Shown here: piece after piece, positions 22,811-38,372 of the stretch
Layout of the letters: each line of letters starts with the position of its first letter
Numbering within the stretch: position 1 is the first letter of the stretch
NCBI GenBank assembly: GCA_014925825.1
Contig: JACGCK010000016.1
Location: 434,001 to 498,000, forward strand
Direction: 5' to 3'
DNA length: 64,000 nt
Source of the DNA: Pholiota molesta
Lineage: Eukaryota; Basidiomycota; Agaricomycetes; Agaricales; Strophariaceae
Program-made: the position numbers and the translations under genes
The notes under the pieces: generated by a model
Told to the model about the DNA's origin: nothing
The model's database searches: none
Seen by the model: only the letters and a program-made list of their open reading frames with translations

Positions 22811-25083
22811 TCAGTCGAAATCCATAATTAGAAATCCTTGAATATCATTTGTATGTACGCTGTGGGGTCCTTCCTGCAAAAAGGAGTGTTCCAGTCCGAC
22901 ATTGCACCTATCTGGATGCTCCATAGACCGGTCGAAGTCCTCATTAGGGTATTCTTCGACATGTTGGTTATCTTGGAGTGATGTGGAGAGCCAAATTCTG
23001 CGTTCTTCCTTCCCTGAAACAAGGGATAACGAAGCACGCTCGTCCTCGAAGTACATGACCCCATGATCATCCGCGAGTTCGGACCCAGCGTAGTGGTCGA
23101 AGAGCGAGTCGCAAAAGAGGTCTTCCTCAACGTAATCTTTGCCTCGCATTGGCTCAAGACAAGATACGAGCCCAGGGATGGCGCCGAGTGTGTCCAGATC
23201 AATCTGCAGGAGGCAAGTGTGCGTTAGTAGATAAGGTCTGGCAGTTTGTGCGGCTCCACCTCAGGAGAACTTGGGCAATCCGGTGACGATGCCATTCCCA
23301 GGGACGAGTGTATAACCTTCTCCTGAGAAGTATTCAAGTCGGGTGACCAGTCACATTGGAAGGACGGTACTAAAGTATCGTGGACTGATAGATAGTCGCA
23401 ATTTGATTCCTCGGATGTACTTTGTTGTTGTTCTTCATCAAGAAACGAAGGACAGAGCACTCGAGAGAAGCTATGCAGGTCTTCGCTGTAGCCCTGATCA
23501 CTACTAGTGTCAGACAGCCAGACATCGCTATGGTCGCCTTCAAACCCATGATGAGAAAATTCTAGTCCAAGGTGCGGTGCTCGCAGCCGGGACTCAAAAC
23601 CAGTTTCACAGTCCGAGGAAAGTTCCAGATCGCTTGAAGGATATTCATCGCTATGAGAGGCAACAGACATTAAGATGGTGCAAGCGACGCACTGCATGTC
23701 CAACGCATAAAAATATTTTGCGGGAGAATCTGTTTCAGTTTCTTTGATGTAGTCTTTCGAGATGCTGTCCATGTCGTGCGATGCCAGGTCGAGCAATGCA
23801 TCTTCTTCTTTGTCCCTGAAATTACAAACGATAGACAAGCCCTATATGACACCGTCAGAGGATATTTAGATTGGTATATAGAGCTAGAAATCCATGGACA
23901 TGCCTTGAAGTGTGGTCGCTTCATTCCTAATCGATACACTCGATCCATTGCGAACATAAAAGCCGCTTTGTTATGAGAAACGTGTGTAGGGTAGAAGACG
24001 GATTCTGTCGTGCCTATCCAGTTCGATAGGGCATCACATACTGTGCTCCTTGAATTTTCCATCCTGCGCTTGGAAAGCTGGAGTAACAATTATTTCATTC
24101 AGTGATAAATGAACAACTGAAGAGTAACTTTATACCTTTAACAATTTATTGCACATATCCACGAAGTCTGAATGTGGGGATCGGCTCATAATGCTTTGCA
24201 GAGAATTATATATCGAGGGGAAGAATGTCGTTTCGATATCAAGTTGCTGTTGCCGTTAACTTCGATTAGAAGAGCGAACCATTTGTCCAGTACCTTGCAC
24301 CAACGGCCGAAAATGAGAGGATACCGCCTATTCCTGTCAGTTTGTCCAATGGTCATCGAAAGTGAGAGTCAGGATGACGAACTTGACAACTTGAAAGGTA
24401 ATAAATCTTTCGACGGTATTATTGATCACTGTCAAATATGGTAATGGCAAATGGGCAGAAAAAGGATTCATCTCAGTGTCAAGGTGTGCTTTTTCCGATA
24501 GGCCGCCAGAAGTATGGTTGTTTTTGGTTTGCCAAACATAGCAGATATTGAATCCTGTGAGGTTTGCCTGGAATTTAATGTCAGATGGAAATGGTCGAGA
24601 TCCTGTATATGCCACTGAAAAGAGGTGACCATCATTCAGTGTGCAGTCAGAGAGGGATACGACATAGGTTTGAGAATTTGCAAATGCTTGCATGTTAGTA
24701 ATCCTGTGTCTTCGGAAATATGGCCGCTCGACGACACTGCATTTATTCCAAGTTCGTCTGCATTCTAGAAGACAGGGAAAATGTGAACGCGAACCACACA
24801 ATCAAACAGAGAATCGTACCATGCTTAGGTATTCTACGAGATGACGAGTTATATGCGAGTCCTGAATTTCCTTGGAAGAAATTCCTACTGCGTTCAGCTT
24901 TCCGGAAATGGTGATCAGTAAATTGGAGGCCAAAGAGACATCAAGATCCTCAGGCGGCAAGCGTTTTAGATGAAGGACTGTATCAGAGGTTTGTCCAACC
25001 AGGAGACGATGTTCAATAATCATGGTCAACGTGCAGCTCTCGGTGGCCGTCCGAACTTTGGACTTGAATGCGATGCTGGGCAT
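22811..25083 (-). CDS. Unrecognised multi-exon gene with acidic Ser-rich C-terminus
   Basis: I do not recognise this protein. It starts at 25083 with MPSIAFKSKVRTATESC and an 87-codon first exon containing HRLLVGQTSDTVLHL and LLITISGKL. Later blocks look coding: IFGRWCKVLDKWFALLIEV (24330-24240), FVDMCNKLLK (about 24150), WIGTTESVFYPTHVSHNKAA (about 24000), and a 200-codon acidic segment (23838-23270) rich in Ser, Asp, Glu. The last exon begins after a 56-bp intron with a perfect CTACTAAC branch site and ends GFLIMDFD. Splicing between 24820 and 24340 is unclear, and one base seems missing near 24238. The layout (folded N-terminal half, acidic tail) suggests a nuclear protein, but that is a guess. 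Confidence 0.5.
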
Positions 25084-25326
25084 GATAATGCAGATGACCG
25101 AAGAGATTTGCCGACGCGACCGCTGAGGCCGATGGGTTAGCGCTTACTTAACAGGAAAATAAACGGAAATAATATTTAAGTATGGAGATGCCGCACAGCA
25201 TAATCACAGCCCCTTTGGGTCAACCGCGAGTTCAGCCAGAGCCATCTTCACCTTCTTCACCTTTATCTCTTGTCCCTCATCAGCCTCCCTCTCATCTAGC
25301 GGTCGACCCGCAGGCCTGCATTAGCC

Positions 25327-29330
<4,004 letters not shown>

Positions 29331-29453
29331 GCCCATGAATACAATTTCCCAATTATGTAGTACCTCTAGTTGCTGTTTAGGTTCCATGTACATTCTCAAT
29401 ATTTGTTTTCGCGCCTTGAAATTGAGGACCGAAAATTATTTTTGCCAATAAAT

Positions 29454-29820
29454 TCATTCATTTCTGCTGCTGGGTCCTCCGCTTTGCTTGCTCGCGACGA
29501 CGTGGCTGCCCGTTCCAGGGAGTCCGCCCTGTTCTTCTTCTGCCTCTTCGGTGTCTTCCTTGCCAGAGTTGCGCATGAGCTGGTAAAAGCTATGCCAGAG
29601 AGAGGCGATGGTGTCGTATTCCTTTGTCATTCCCAGGACTTCTTCCAGCTTGCGGTTGAGGCCGTTGGTCGAGGACAGTAGCTCTTCGAATCCCTGAAAA
29701 TGGCGTGGTCGATGAGTTTGTCTTTGATATGGATTGTAGGACACGAACTGAGGTGATTTCTCGAGATAGCCTGTCCCGCTCTCGGTCAAAGAAAGACGCG
29801 TCTTCGTCGTGATGCGACAT
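29454..29820 (-). CDS. DAD1: DASH/DAM1 complex subunit Dad1
   Basis: Small subunit of the fungal DASH ring, which couples kinetochores to microtubules. Two exons (29820-29749, 29693-29454) split by a 54-bp intron give 103 residues. Family core: FFDRERDRLSREIT, then FEELLSSTNGLNRKLEEVL and YDTIASLWHSFYQLM, almost all helical. A Glu-rich tail follows and is probably disordered. The gene faces PKC1 tail to tail with 123 bp between stops, and faces away from POA1 with 302 bp between starts. Confidence 0.92.
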
Positions 29821-30122
29821 GATATGTACGAGAATTGTGAAAGGACAAGAAAAGAAGATGAATGTTTAGATCCAAACGCGTCGAGTTCAAGAAAGGGTGC
29901 TTGCGTTTGTTGATCGTAGATGAGATTGATTAGGTAATCAATTAATCACCAGGCACTGGACATTTTCGAATTCGGGAAGCGCTGATCCTGCTTAAGCTTG
30001 AGTTGGCTGCAGGCTGCTGCAGGTCTGCTTAGTATTGTACATTTCACTGCTATCATCACTTGGGGCTCAAAATTTACTCCTCTGATTGACGTTCTTGAAA
30101 CCTCCCCTTCGAAGATTCAATA

Positions 30123-30629
30123 ATGGCACCAAACCTTTCTTACATAGCTGGCGACCTTTTCTTAGCCCCACCCAATTCCATCCTCGTGCACGCATGCAAC
30201 ACGCAAGGCTCCTGGGGCGCGGGGATAGCGCTCGCGTTCAAGCGTAATTATCCCACCCAATTGAGCAGTACAAAGCCCACTGCAAGGAGCACGGTCGCGA
30301 TTTAGTCGGAACATGCCTTCTCATCCCAGGAGATGTCCACGATATAGCGTGTCTATTCACGTCGCGCGCGTATGGGAAGCGCAAGGATACCCCGGAGGAG
30401 ATTTTGGCGGCGACGCAGGGCGCTGTACAGGATCTTTTGAAGCAGAATGTGCAGGGCAAAGCGCTACATGCTTGGTGAGTTCGATGAAATGATTATGCAT
30501 CTTGACTGATTTGGATGATGGCGCAGCCGTTTTAATTCTGGAAAATTTGCCGTACCTTGGGAAGACACTGAAGCAATATTGAAGGCGCTCAATGTGTCGA
30601 TGACGATATATACGCCTGCGGAACCGTAA
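30123..30629 (+). CDS. POA1: ADP-ribose 1''-phosphate phosphatase (macrodomain); one frame break
   Basis: Macrodomain enzyme like yeast Poa1, which removes the phosphate of ADP-ribose 1''-phosphate made during tRNA splicing. Motifs: [25 protein letters not shown] (ADP-ribose binding loop), [15 protein letters not shown], and [17 protein letters not shown] (second binding loop). The intron 30475-30526 joins GCT TG|C CGT TTT. After NYPTQ the frame must shift by one base (30259-30263, CCCAATTGAG) to read [11 protein letters not shown]; no intron fits. Apart from this the gene is complete at about 150 residues, the normal length. It ends 38 bp before the stop of the F-box gene on the other strand. 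Confidence 0.85.
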
Positions 30630-30667
30630 ATAGAATCACACCTTGAAAACATAGCGCAAAGTGAACA

Positions 30668-31784
30668 TTAATCATTGACGATATACCAATCATGTCCGGG
30701 TGTTTTTTCACAAACATACTTTGCCTTGTAACCGTAGAATGTAATGATAACGTGGTGAAGTTTGGTAGATGCAGCGAAGATGCTCGTTATCATATCAGAG
30801 AAATCGAGTTCCTGACACGGAATTCTTGAAAGTGCAGGGAAAAAACGGATGGTAAGGCGACTGAGCACCTTCATATAAGATAAATACTCCTCAATAAATT
30901 CTGTCAGATCCCCCAACATCTACCATTAATCGAGGTGAGATTAGATCGCGCCAGGAATATAAGTTATGTACCTCTTCGTCATCCGGCTTTATGCTGTCCG
31001 CGTCTATGGTCAGTGTGAGCAAATTGGGGGCTGATTTAGCAAGAACTTCACATCCCACACTCTCGAGGTACCGATAGTTGAGCATGAGACGTTGTACCCC
31101 AGCCGGTGAAAGAGAATCAGAGAGACACGAAATGGACGGCCCGTGGCGGCCTTGATTAGAGAGCGTGGTGACGTTGCGGACAGGCCGGCCTGGCACTAAC
31201 GCCTCCACGACGGTGAGAGGGGCCAGATGGACACCAGTTTGGGCATCAGCTGCGGGGAAACGGAGCGGAGAAGGTGGGGGGAGCTCAGAGCTGCTACAGT
31301 GAGGGCTGCAAGTTCGCGTTGGCGGCTTAGGAAGGACATCAAGTGGGTATCGTATATGAAGGTGCACACAAAGGTGCGCAGCTGGAAAGGACACGCGTCT
31401 TCGATCGGAAGAATCCAGGAGCTTGAAGGACCAATATTCAAGATGAGGGTATCCAGCCGGGGCAGATTGAGCAGAGCGTCTGATATCACGCCGAGATACA
31501 TGTCGACGCTGTTCTCGTTGATAGCGAAGGAGCGGACCCGGCGAGCGAGATTGGCTCGTTGCAGAGCTTGAGGCAGAGGCGGAGGACGTTGCGCGATGTG
31601 GGACGCACATGACGGTATAGTGCCTCTAGGCCAGGGAGGACACTGCTGTGCTGACGCGGCAGCAGATGGCCAGGTCGTGGGGAAGCAGGTTCGCGAAGAT
31701 GACTTCGAGGACGTCTAATGGAATATCGCCGCCGCTGACCGAAGCCGGACCTGCGTCCTGGACGACGACGTCGGCTGCCTGCAT
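30668..31784 (-). pseudogene. F-box protein gene with three frame breaks
   Basis: An F-box/leucine-rich protein of the type abundant in mushrooms, probably a substrate adaptor of an SCF ubiquitin ligase. Reading from 31784: MQAADVVVQDAG, then an F-box (IPLDVLEVIFANLLPHDLAI), LEALYRHVRPTSRNVLRL, ANLARRVRSFAINENSVDMY, LNLPRLDTLILNIG, FVCTFIYDTHLMSFL, then EALVPGRPVRNVTTL and NLLTLTIDADSIKPDDEE. These blocks lie in different frames. The changes fall near 31639-31646, 31567-31573 and 31222-31236, and each is mended by one missing base. An intron (about 30967-30918) precedes the last exon. Three breaks in 1.1 kb make a pseudogene possible, but the conserved blocks carry no internal stops, so sequence error is equally likely. 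Confidence 0.6.
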
Positions 31785-31997
31785 TGCGATCTGCAAGTTT
31801 GAATAGCTGGCTGTCCGGTTATCGGGGAGTGCATAGGCTCACGGGAGGGGTGTGGCGCAGGCGATTTTGGATTCCATCATAAAGACAGTGACGCTGACCA
31901 TGGTTGCAGAGGAGTGCTGTTTATAGGCTGTTTGGGCCGGAGGGCGGCGCCAAACAGGAGGTGACTGGCGGGCGCCTGTGGGGTGTGAGGGCGAGCC

Positions 31998-33476
31998 ATG
32001 TCGGTCCAATTCAGCCAGGCCGCCCAGGAGGGCATCTATCTGCGCTTCCCCGACAACATCACGCCCCAGCGCGAGCTCACCTATGAGGCCGCCATCAACA
32101 TGCTCCTCCGCGGCATGGCCATGGCACAGACCGTCCCCTTCTCCTGGGCCTACATCGACAAACCCATGGGTGCGTTGCCAGTCTCCGTCCTCACCGAGCA
32201 CGAGTCACCTATCTATGCACACAGATGGCGCTATTTTCCTGCTCTTCCACCCACTCAGCACCCCTTCGTGATTGACGGCATCCGCTACCAGGATTCCGAG
32301 GTTAAATATACCATTCCTGCTGGTACCCGTGTGAGTAACCTTCTTGCTCCCTGATGTCGCGTCGGCATTCATGCTAACCTTCTTCTCCTATTCTGCGTTC
32401 TGTATCTAGGAACTCGAAGTCTGGGAGACAAAGTTTGGCTTCATCCCCAATTTCCAGGAGGCCAACGCGTCGCGTGTGCGACGCCGCTACCGCCTCAGCA
32501 AGGGCGGCAATCCCCAATTAATGCTCGTCCACTACACACGAGGCCCTGCGACACGTGAGTTTCTGCTGCTGCTGAGGTCTAAGCTCACATGCCCGTGCAT
32601 GCGGCTGCGCTGCAATGCAATGCACGGGCGTGATGATGTATCCCGTCAGATTTTCTCATTATCTGTGCAGATATCCCGCCCGCGCTCATGAATCAGCCTG
32701 TCCGCGCGAATCCCACCCGCTCCATCAACGAGCCCCCGATGTATGTCGCCGGCGAGAAGATGGGGCAGAAGGTCTACCCCCCGGGCGTCGGGCCTATCCA
32801 TGGAGGGCCGTCCAATATGGTTCCGCCGACGATCGGGATGGGCATGAACTTCAACCAACAGCAAGCGATGCTGGCGCAGCAAAATAACAACATGGAAGCG
32901 TTGGAGCAGCGGCGGAGAGAGCGCGAAAGACAGCAACAGCAGGAGCGTGCTGCCCAGCGACCGCCGCCGCAACGTATGGTTGAGGATGAGGATTCGGGTG
33001 GTAAGACATCGTTTCGAAATCTCCAGCATCATGAGCTGAAAATGGCGTTAGATGAAGTGGACTCAATCTCAACGAGGACGTTGGCTCTCGCCCGCTACAA
33101 GCGTAACCATGATTGGATGAACGATGTATTCAACCAAGCCGCCTTCGGTACTGTCTCCTCTCTTATGTGCTCCAACCCCTCGATACTAAATTACTCGTTT
33201 GTTAGGTAAACGTTCCGCTCCACCAAAACCGAGCCCATACTCTATCTTCTCTAAAACAGAAATAGAAGAAAAGGCAGTGCGTGATCTTCCATCCTTCTCC
33301 CTTGCACGCGGATCTGATAAACCAACGTTCTTCGATAGGCAAAGCTCCAAGCTGAGCTTGATGCTCTGCAGTCAAAGTCCGCCCAGCGACGCGCGGATAA
33401 AGTACAGGAGGCCCAGAACGGACAGAATCAGGGCGATATACCTATGGGATCTATAGGAGAATCTATCACTGTTTGA
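31998..33476 (+). CDS. SSR4: SWI/SNF and RSC complex subunit Ssr4
   Basis: Fungal subunit of chromatin-remodelling complexes, first described in fission yeast. N-terminal domain: GIYLRFPDNITPQRELTYEA, PFSWAYIDKPM, IDGIRYQDSEVKYTIPAGTR, LEVWETKFGFIPN and RVRRRYRLSKGGNPQLMLVH. The C-terminal half is Pro/Gln/Arg-rich with a helix RYKRNHDWMNDVFNQAAFG and a coiled tail LQAELDALQSKSAQRRADKV. Introns lie at about 32350-32409, 32555-32670, 33002-33049, 33148-33207 and 33278-33339. A further canonical intron (GTGCGT...CACAG) fits 32167-32221 and restores the family motif GAIFLLFHP, but then one base is missing near 32264-32267. Unspliced, the frame stays open. The start opens MSVQFSQAAQ. Confidence 0.8.
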
Positions 33477-34049
33477 ATAGGTCTTGCGTGCTTTTGGGTA
33501 TATTTGTAGTGTATCAGTTTTGTATTTTAACATTTAATGCATCACACATCAAGCATTTTACGGACTCTCAAAATAAGCAAAAATGATAGTTCAATAGATA
33601 ACGACTATGTTACATATGACGCACAATTAATATGATACCATGATAGTATGTGCAAAGAAGAAAAGAGAGGAAGATGAGTGGGGAAAATATGCCGCATCAT
33701 GGATCATAATCGTAATAGTAAGAAAAATGGTGTGTAGGTGATACAATATGAATATGTACAAGCACACAATAATGCAGAGACGAACAGAGAGAGGAGGCAA
33801 AGGCTAGAAATGAACCGAGAAAAGGACAATGAGGATGAGGGAAGTATACAGGCGAACATACCAAGACTAAACACCTCCACCATTAATCGGAACCTAAGTT
33901 TCAATCGAACGAACAAGCACAGAAGGACCCCATATAAATATATCGTCAAGGATAGGTGGGAGCATGCATGGCAAAAAAAAAAAAAAAAGACTTCAGGACC
34001 GGAAATAAACACCGCTCCCGAAGATAGACACATAGACGCCGAAGCGACT
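33477..34049. other. Intergenic region between converging genes
   Basis: About 570 bp with AT-rich sequence typical of two facing 3' untranslated regions. A run of 16 A on the plus strand begins at about 33973, that is, poly-T in the sense of the kinase gene. A minus-strand open frame continues through it but turns into Phe/Leu/Ser-rich translation without motifs, so I do not count it as coding. Confidence 0.4.
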
Positions 34050-36568
34050 TGACCTTCATTCAAGGCCGGGTATATGCGATGATGCAATGAGGATGGGGAA
34101 GGAGATCGGGAAGGACTCGACGAGGCGTGATCATCGGCGCCCATCTCTGCACTCCGGCTTCGGGCAATCAAGTTGAGCGCAGACGGCATAGCATGAGGGG
34201 TCATAAACGGGTCCATCATCCCCGGCTGACCCTCTTTGATCCCCGCCTGCCTGCGCGGTGCAGTAGGCGGCGAGCTCGTATGGCGCCCACGCCGGCCTGC
34301 CTCAGCGGCAAGCCTGGCGCCACCACCACTGGAAACACGTACACGGCCAACATACGCATCGTCCGCCGTAGACTCCACAGAGTTCATGAATCGCTGCGAT
34401 AATCGCATCCACGCCTGTGGCCCCCGCCGCCTGTCCGAGCACCCAATGGTCGATCGTGCGCGCAAACTCAAATAGGGGAGGTTTCGGATGACTCTCCAGC
34501 GAGACAGACGGGCGGTCCGCACGAATTGTCGGCCGGCCGCGAGAGGAGGTCTGCGCGTCTAGATGCAGCTCGTCGGGGTGCTCAAGCGAAGGCGACGCCA
34601 CACACGCGGCGTCCGGCGGGGTGGTGGGACGAGCTGGGGCTGGGCGAGCGCGACGTCGAATGGTGCGCTTTGTCCTCTCGCCGCCGCGCCCGCGCTGCAT
34701 GGAAAGCGACGGAAGGGAGAGGGATGCGGACGGCGGTGGGGACGGCGAAACCTCCAGCGCATATTCATCGACGAGGCTTTGGTACGAGTACGAGGAGGAC
34801 GCCGTCATGAGACTCGGGAGATAGGAGACGCGAGTGTCCGCGAGCGGCTGCGCGGGTCGCGCGAGACACTCCGCCGACTCGGGCTCCGGCGTGCGGAGCT
34901 CGGGCGGCTGCTGGGGACGGGCGCTCTCGACAAGGAGCGCTGTGCGCGGGACGAGGAACGCCGGGAGGCAGCGTTCATCGACGGTCGTGGGCTCGGCTCT
35001 TCCTGTTCCCAATCGTATGCGTCTTCGGCCGCCATCTCGGCGGTCCGCGGGCGTGATTTGGAGCGCGATGCAGCGCTCAGCGGCGGGCAGTCATCCACCT
35101 CCGTGTCGTGGTCTTCTCTGTCAACTTCAGCATGGTCGCCTTCGGCGCCCCAACCGACACCCCAGGCTACTTCGTCGACCATGGCAATAGTCCACCTATC
35201 GGCAAGTGATTTCTCCAAGCATCCTTGGAGGATCCGTTCCGCCCCACGACCAATTCCTTCCGGAATTTGGTAGGCACCTATTACAAACAAAAGGTGATGG
35301 AGCTTATTCGCTGCGGCGTGGAATATTCATTTTGACTTACCGTTTAGGATTTTCATATGCAACCTAGGCTCAAAAGGATCGGAAAATGGAAGGCGGCCAG
35401 TAAGGAGCGCGTAAAGCATGGCGCCAAGCGCCCATATATCTTGGCTAGGGTGCGGTCGCATTGACTCGGATGTTTGGGGTAGCAGAATCTCAGGTGCGGC
35501 ATATGGCAGGGATCCTGGCTGGAAAGCGTGCACAGGCGCATTTCCAGGAGTAGAATTGCGATGGTGTGCACTGTTGTGGCGTATAACGGGGTAATGATGA
35601 TTAACTTCATGGTTGTGGTGATGTCTGGGGTGTCGCCTGGATGGAGCAGTCATAGATACCGCACGATGGACGGTAGCATTGGACACGCCAAAAAGACTGG
35701 CCGGTGGCTCCTGCGGATCTTCATCCTCGTCGCTCTCGCCATCTGGAGAGCCAATTTTGCGGCTCATACCGAAGTCGCCGATTTTGCACACGCCCATCTC
35801 GTCGACGAGGACGTTTTCGAGCTTCATGTCTCTGTGGACATATTGGGCAACTTCGTGAAGATACCGCAGACCTCTGACGACCTGTCGGAACATCATTCCG
35901 GCATCGTCTTGGGGTAATGCAGGGGTGCCATCCCGTTTAAGAATATCAAATAAGGATCCTGCAGGACAATAGAGGGTGAAGAAATAGTCGGCGTAGGGGG
36001 TGTGGACCGCTTGGAAGAGAGGGAGAATATGCTCGTGGCTGAGGGTCTTCCATACAGCGGCTTCATGCTGTAAGCGTTTGCGCATCTGCGGTGCATTACC
36101 TGCTTTGACGAGGTCTGCACGGCGGACAATTTTGACAGCGGCGGGAGTTCCAGAAGCCGAGCTTGCCCTGCGGATAATAGAGGTGCTGCCGTAACCAATT
36201 ATGCTGCCGAGCGTATAGCCTGCAATGTTGTTTGAGTCATGTTCTGGATTGCAGGTTTCGGGAGCGGGTGAAGGACTATGGAAGAAGGACAGAAAGGCAG
36301 CCGCGGGGGACGCAGAGACGTCGCTCGGGGTAGCATCAAAAGACGTAGGAACGCTTTGGGGAGAGGCGACGGGAGGAGATTTGTCCGGAAGGCGAGACGA
36401 GAGCGCTTGCTCGTAGTCGTGGGCGGCGCTCTTGAACGGGTGGGCGGCGGTCTGGGGCTCGTCCTCGTCGACTTCGGCGACGGCGTCTATGAGGGAGTGG
36501 GGGGCATCCCAGAGGGGCGCAGCAGGAAGGTGGGTATCGTTTGCAGTAGATGGGACGCCAGTGGACAT
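34050..36568 (-). CDS. Serine/threonine protein kinase with long RS-rich tail; 3' end uncertain
   Basis: A complete kinase domain follows a disordered 115-residue N-terminus: IGYGSTSIIRRA (ATP loop, about 124), AAVKIV (Lys), YVHRDMKLENVLV, IGDFGMSRKI and GSLPYAAPEILL, then IWALGAMLYALLTGRLPF. Between DFG and APE there is an unusually long, His/Arg-rich activation segment of about 75 residues. Exon 1 is 36568-35342; the next exon starts at 35277 with AYQIPEGIGRGAERILQGCL, the end of the C-lobe. The tail is rich in Arg-Ser dipeptides and Pro. The frame breaks near 34808-34812 (one base missing) and near 34391-34400. The true stop could not be fixed, so the left coordinate is approximate. The domain resembles CAMK-group fungal kinases; the substrate is unknown. 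Confidence 0.75.
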
Positions 36569-36734
36569 GAAAGAGAGAGAAAGAGCGATGCCACAAAATC
36601 CCGCTGAGTCGGCCGGATCCGTCGCCGAAATGAGAGACGGTCGCGTGACCTGCGATTAATTAGGGTTACACGTCATATCATTTCCCCGATCACTTTTATT
36701 CCGCGCACAGCGCCAAGTTGCCAGCAACCCCACC
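36569..36734. promoter_or_regulatory. Shared divergent promoter, kinase / HUT1
   Basis: The start codons of two genes transcribed in opposite directions are 166 bp apart. The middle is AT-rich (around 36655-36690) with GC-rich flanks. No clear TATA box. Confidence 0.45.
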
Positions 36735-38204
36735 ATGTCCTTCATACGGTGCGTCTCCTGCTCCCCACCGCTGCTCCATTCAGCTAACCAGACCTCCCAG
36801 GCTGATTGTATGCGTCACCGGCGTCTACTCGATGTTTCTGGCAAGTCCACCGTTGTCTAATTTACACAGCACTAATCCGCAGAATAGCTGTGGGCCATCG
36901 CGCAGGAGCGACGTATGTCTGCGTTCTGCTTAATTTGCTGCGGCACTGACTCCCATTATCTAGTATCTGTCCCCTTCAAATCCATAGATGGCACCTCATC
37001 TGAAAAGTTCAAGTCCCCACTATTTATGGGCACTTGTCAAAGCGCGTTAAGCTCGCTATCAGCCCTGATATATATCCTGCTCCGGAGAAAATCCACCGAT
37101 ACCCTTTCTCAGAGCCTCGGCCTAGAACATGTAGAGTCCTCAGCTCCCGCAACTAATGGAGTCGCAACCAATGGAACAGCCACCAACGGGAAAGCCCACC
37201 ACGCCGAGAAGCATCACGACAAGCCCAAACCCTCGACGCGTTATTCGCGCAAGGACCTCCTGCTGCGCTACCTACAGTGCTCTGTGTTTATTACCTCAGC
37301 CGCGCCGTTCGGGTTCGCAGCGCTCTCCTACATCTCCTACCCCGCCATGGTCCTCGGCAAATCGTGCAAGCTCGTCCCCGTCATGATCATGAACGTCCTC
37401 TTATACCGCCGCAAATTCGCGCCCCACAAATACCTCGTCGTCTTCATGGTCACCACCGGCATCACCATATTTATGGGCATGGGCGACGACAAGAAGAAGG
37501 CCAAACACGGTGCCGCCGGGAACGGGAATGGACAGACCCCATACGCCAACCTCATCGGCCTCGCGTATCTGCTCATCAACCTAGCGCTGGACGGGGCCAC
37601 CAACTCAACGCAGGATGAGATCTTCACGCGCCACAAGGTCACCGGCCAGCAGATGATGTTCTGGATCAACATCTTCTGCACGCTGCTCACCTCGGCGCTC
37701 TCGGTGCTGCCTCTTCCCTATATCCCCGTCATCCACCCGTCGGAGGGCGGTACATCTGAACTCATGGGCGCTCTCAATTTCGTCCGCACCCACCCATCTA
37801 TCATTACCCCCCTGGTGCAGTTTGCGCTCACAGGCGCGCTCGGCCAGCTGTTCATCTTCGAGACCCTGCAACATTTCGGTTCGCTAACGCTTGTGTACGT
37901 ACATTCGATTTTCTATGCAAGTCCATGCTACTCACACTCGCATTCCAGTACTATAACACTAACTCGAAAACTGTTCACGATGTTGCTCTCGGTCGTCGTC
38001 TATAACCACACACTCACTAAAGGTCAATGGCTTGGTGCGGCCGTTGTGTTTTCCGGAATCTCTGTGGAAGCATTTGTCAAACGCAAAAGTCAGTCTGCCA
38101 CTCACCTGTCTGATTGAAGGGAAACTTATGCACTTTTAATGACAGCCGTTCATCCCAAGCTTGTCGTTCAGGAAAAGGAAAAGCCAAAACTCAAATCGTT
38201 GTAA
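36735..38204 (+). CDS. HUT1: UDP-galactose transporter homologue Hut1 (SLC35B1 family)
   Basis: ER multi-spanning nucleotide-sugar or ATP transporter linked to the folding environment of the ER. Six exons (36735-36748, 36801-36840, 36888-36912, 36964-37894, 37949-38088, 38146-38204) join to 402 residues. Motifs: IVCVTGVYSMFLLWAIAQER at the N-terminus, FGFAALSYISYPAMVLGKSC, KLVPVMIMNVLLYRRKF, NLALDGATNSTQDEIF, MMFWINIFCTLL and TITLTRKLFTMLLSVVVYNH. It ends KPKLKSL, a Lys-rich tail suited to ER retrieval. The insertion at about residues 90-125 is an NGxATNG repeat followed by His/Lys-rich sequence. Intron 2 (36841-36887) begins with GCAAGT, the only donor that gives FLLWAIAQER. Confidence 0.93.
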
Positions 38205-38372
38205 CATTAAAGCATATTAAATTTCGAACAACGGGTCAATGTAATTGCAGGACATAGAGAAATAGAGGGTATGGACCAGAGACATATGCTATCCAGCTAA
38301 GTAAACAAAAGCAACCCACATCGAGAGGAACCAGCACGAGAACAGGACAAGGTAGACCTGCTACAATGTTTG

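Noticed and set aside
34526..35273. Long plus-strand open frames opposite the kinase tail
   Set aside because: These are mirror frames of GC-rich Arg/Ser/Pro-coding sequence. The minus strand has the conserved kinase C-lobe and splice sites.
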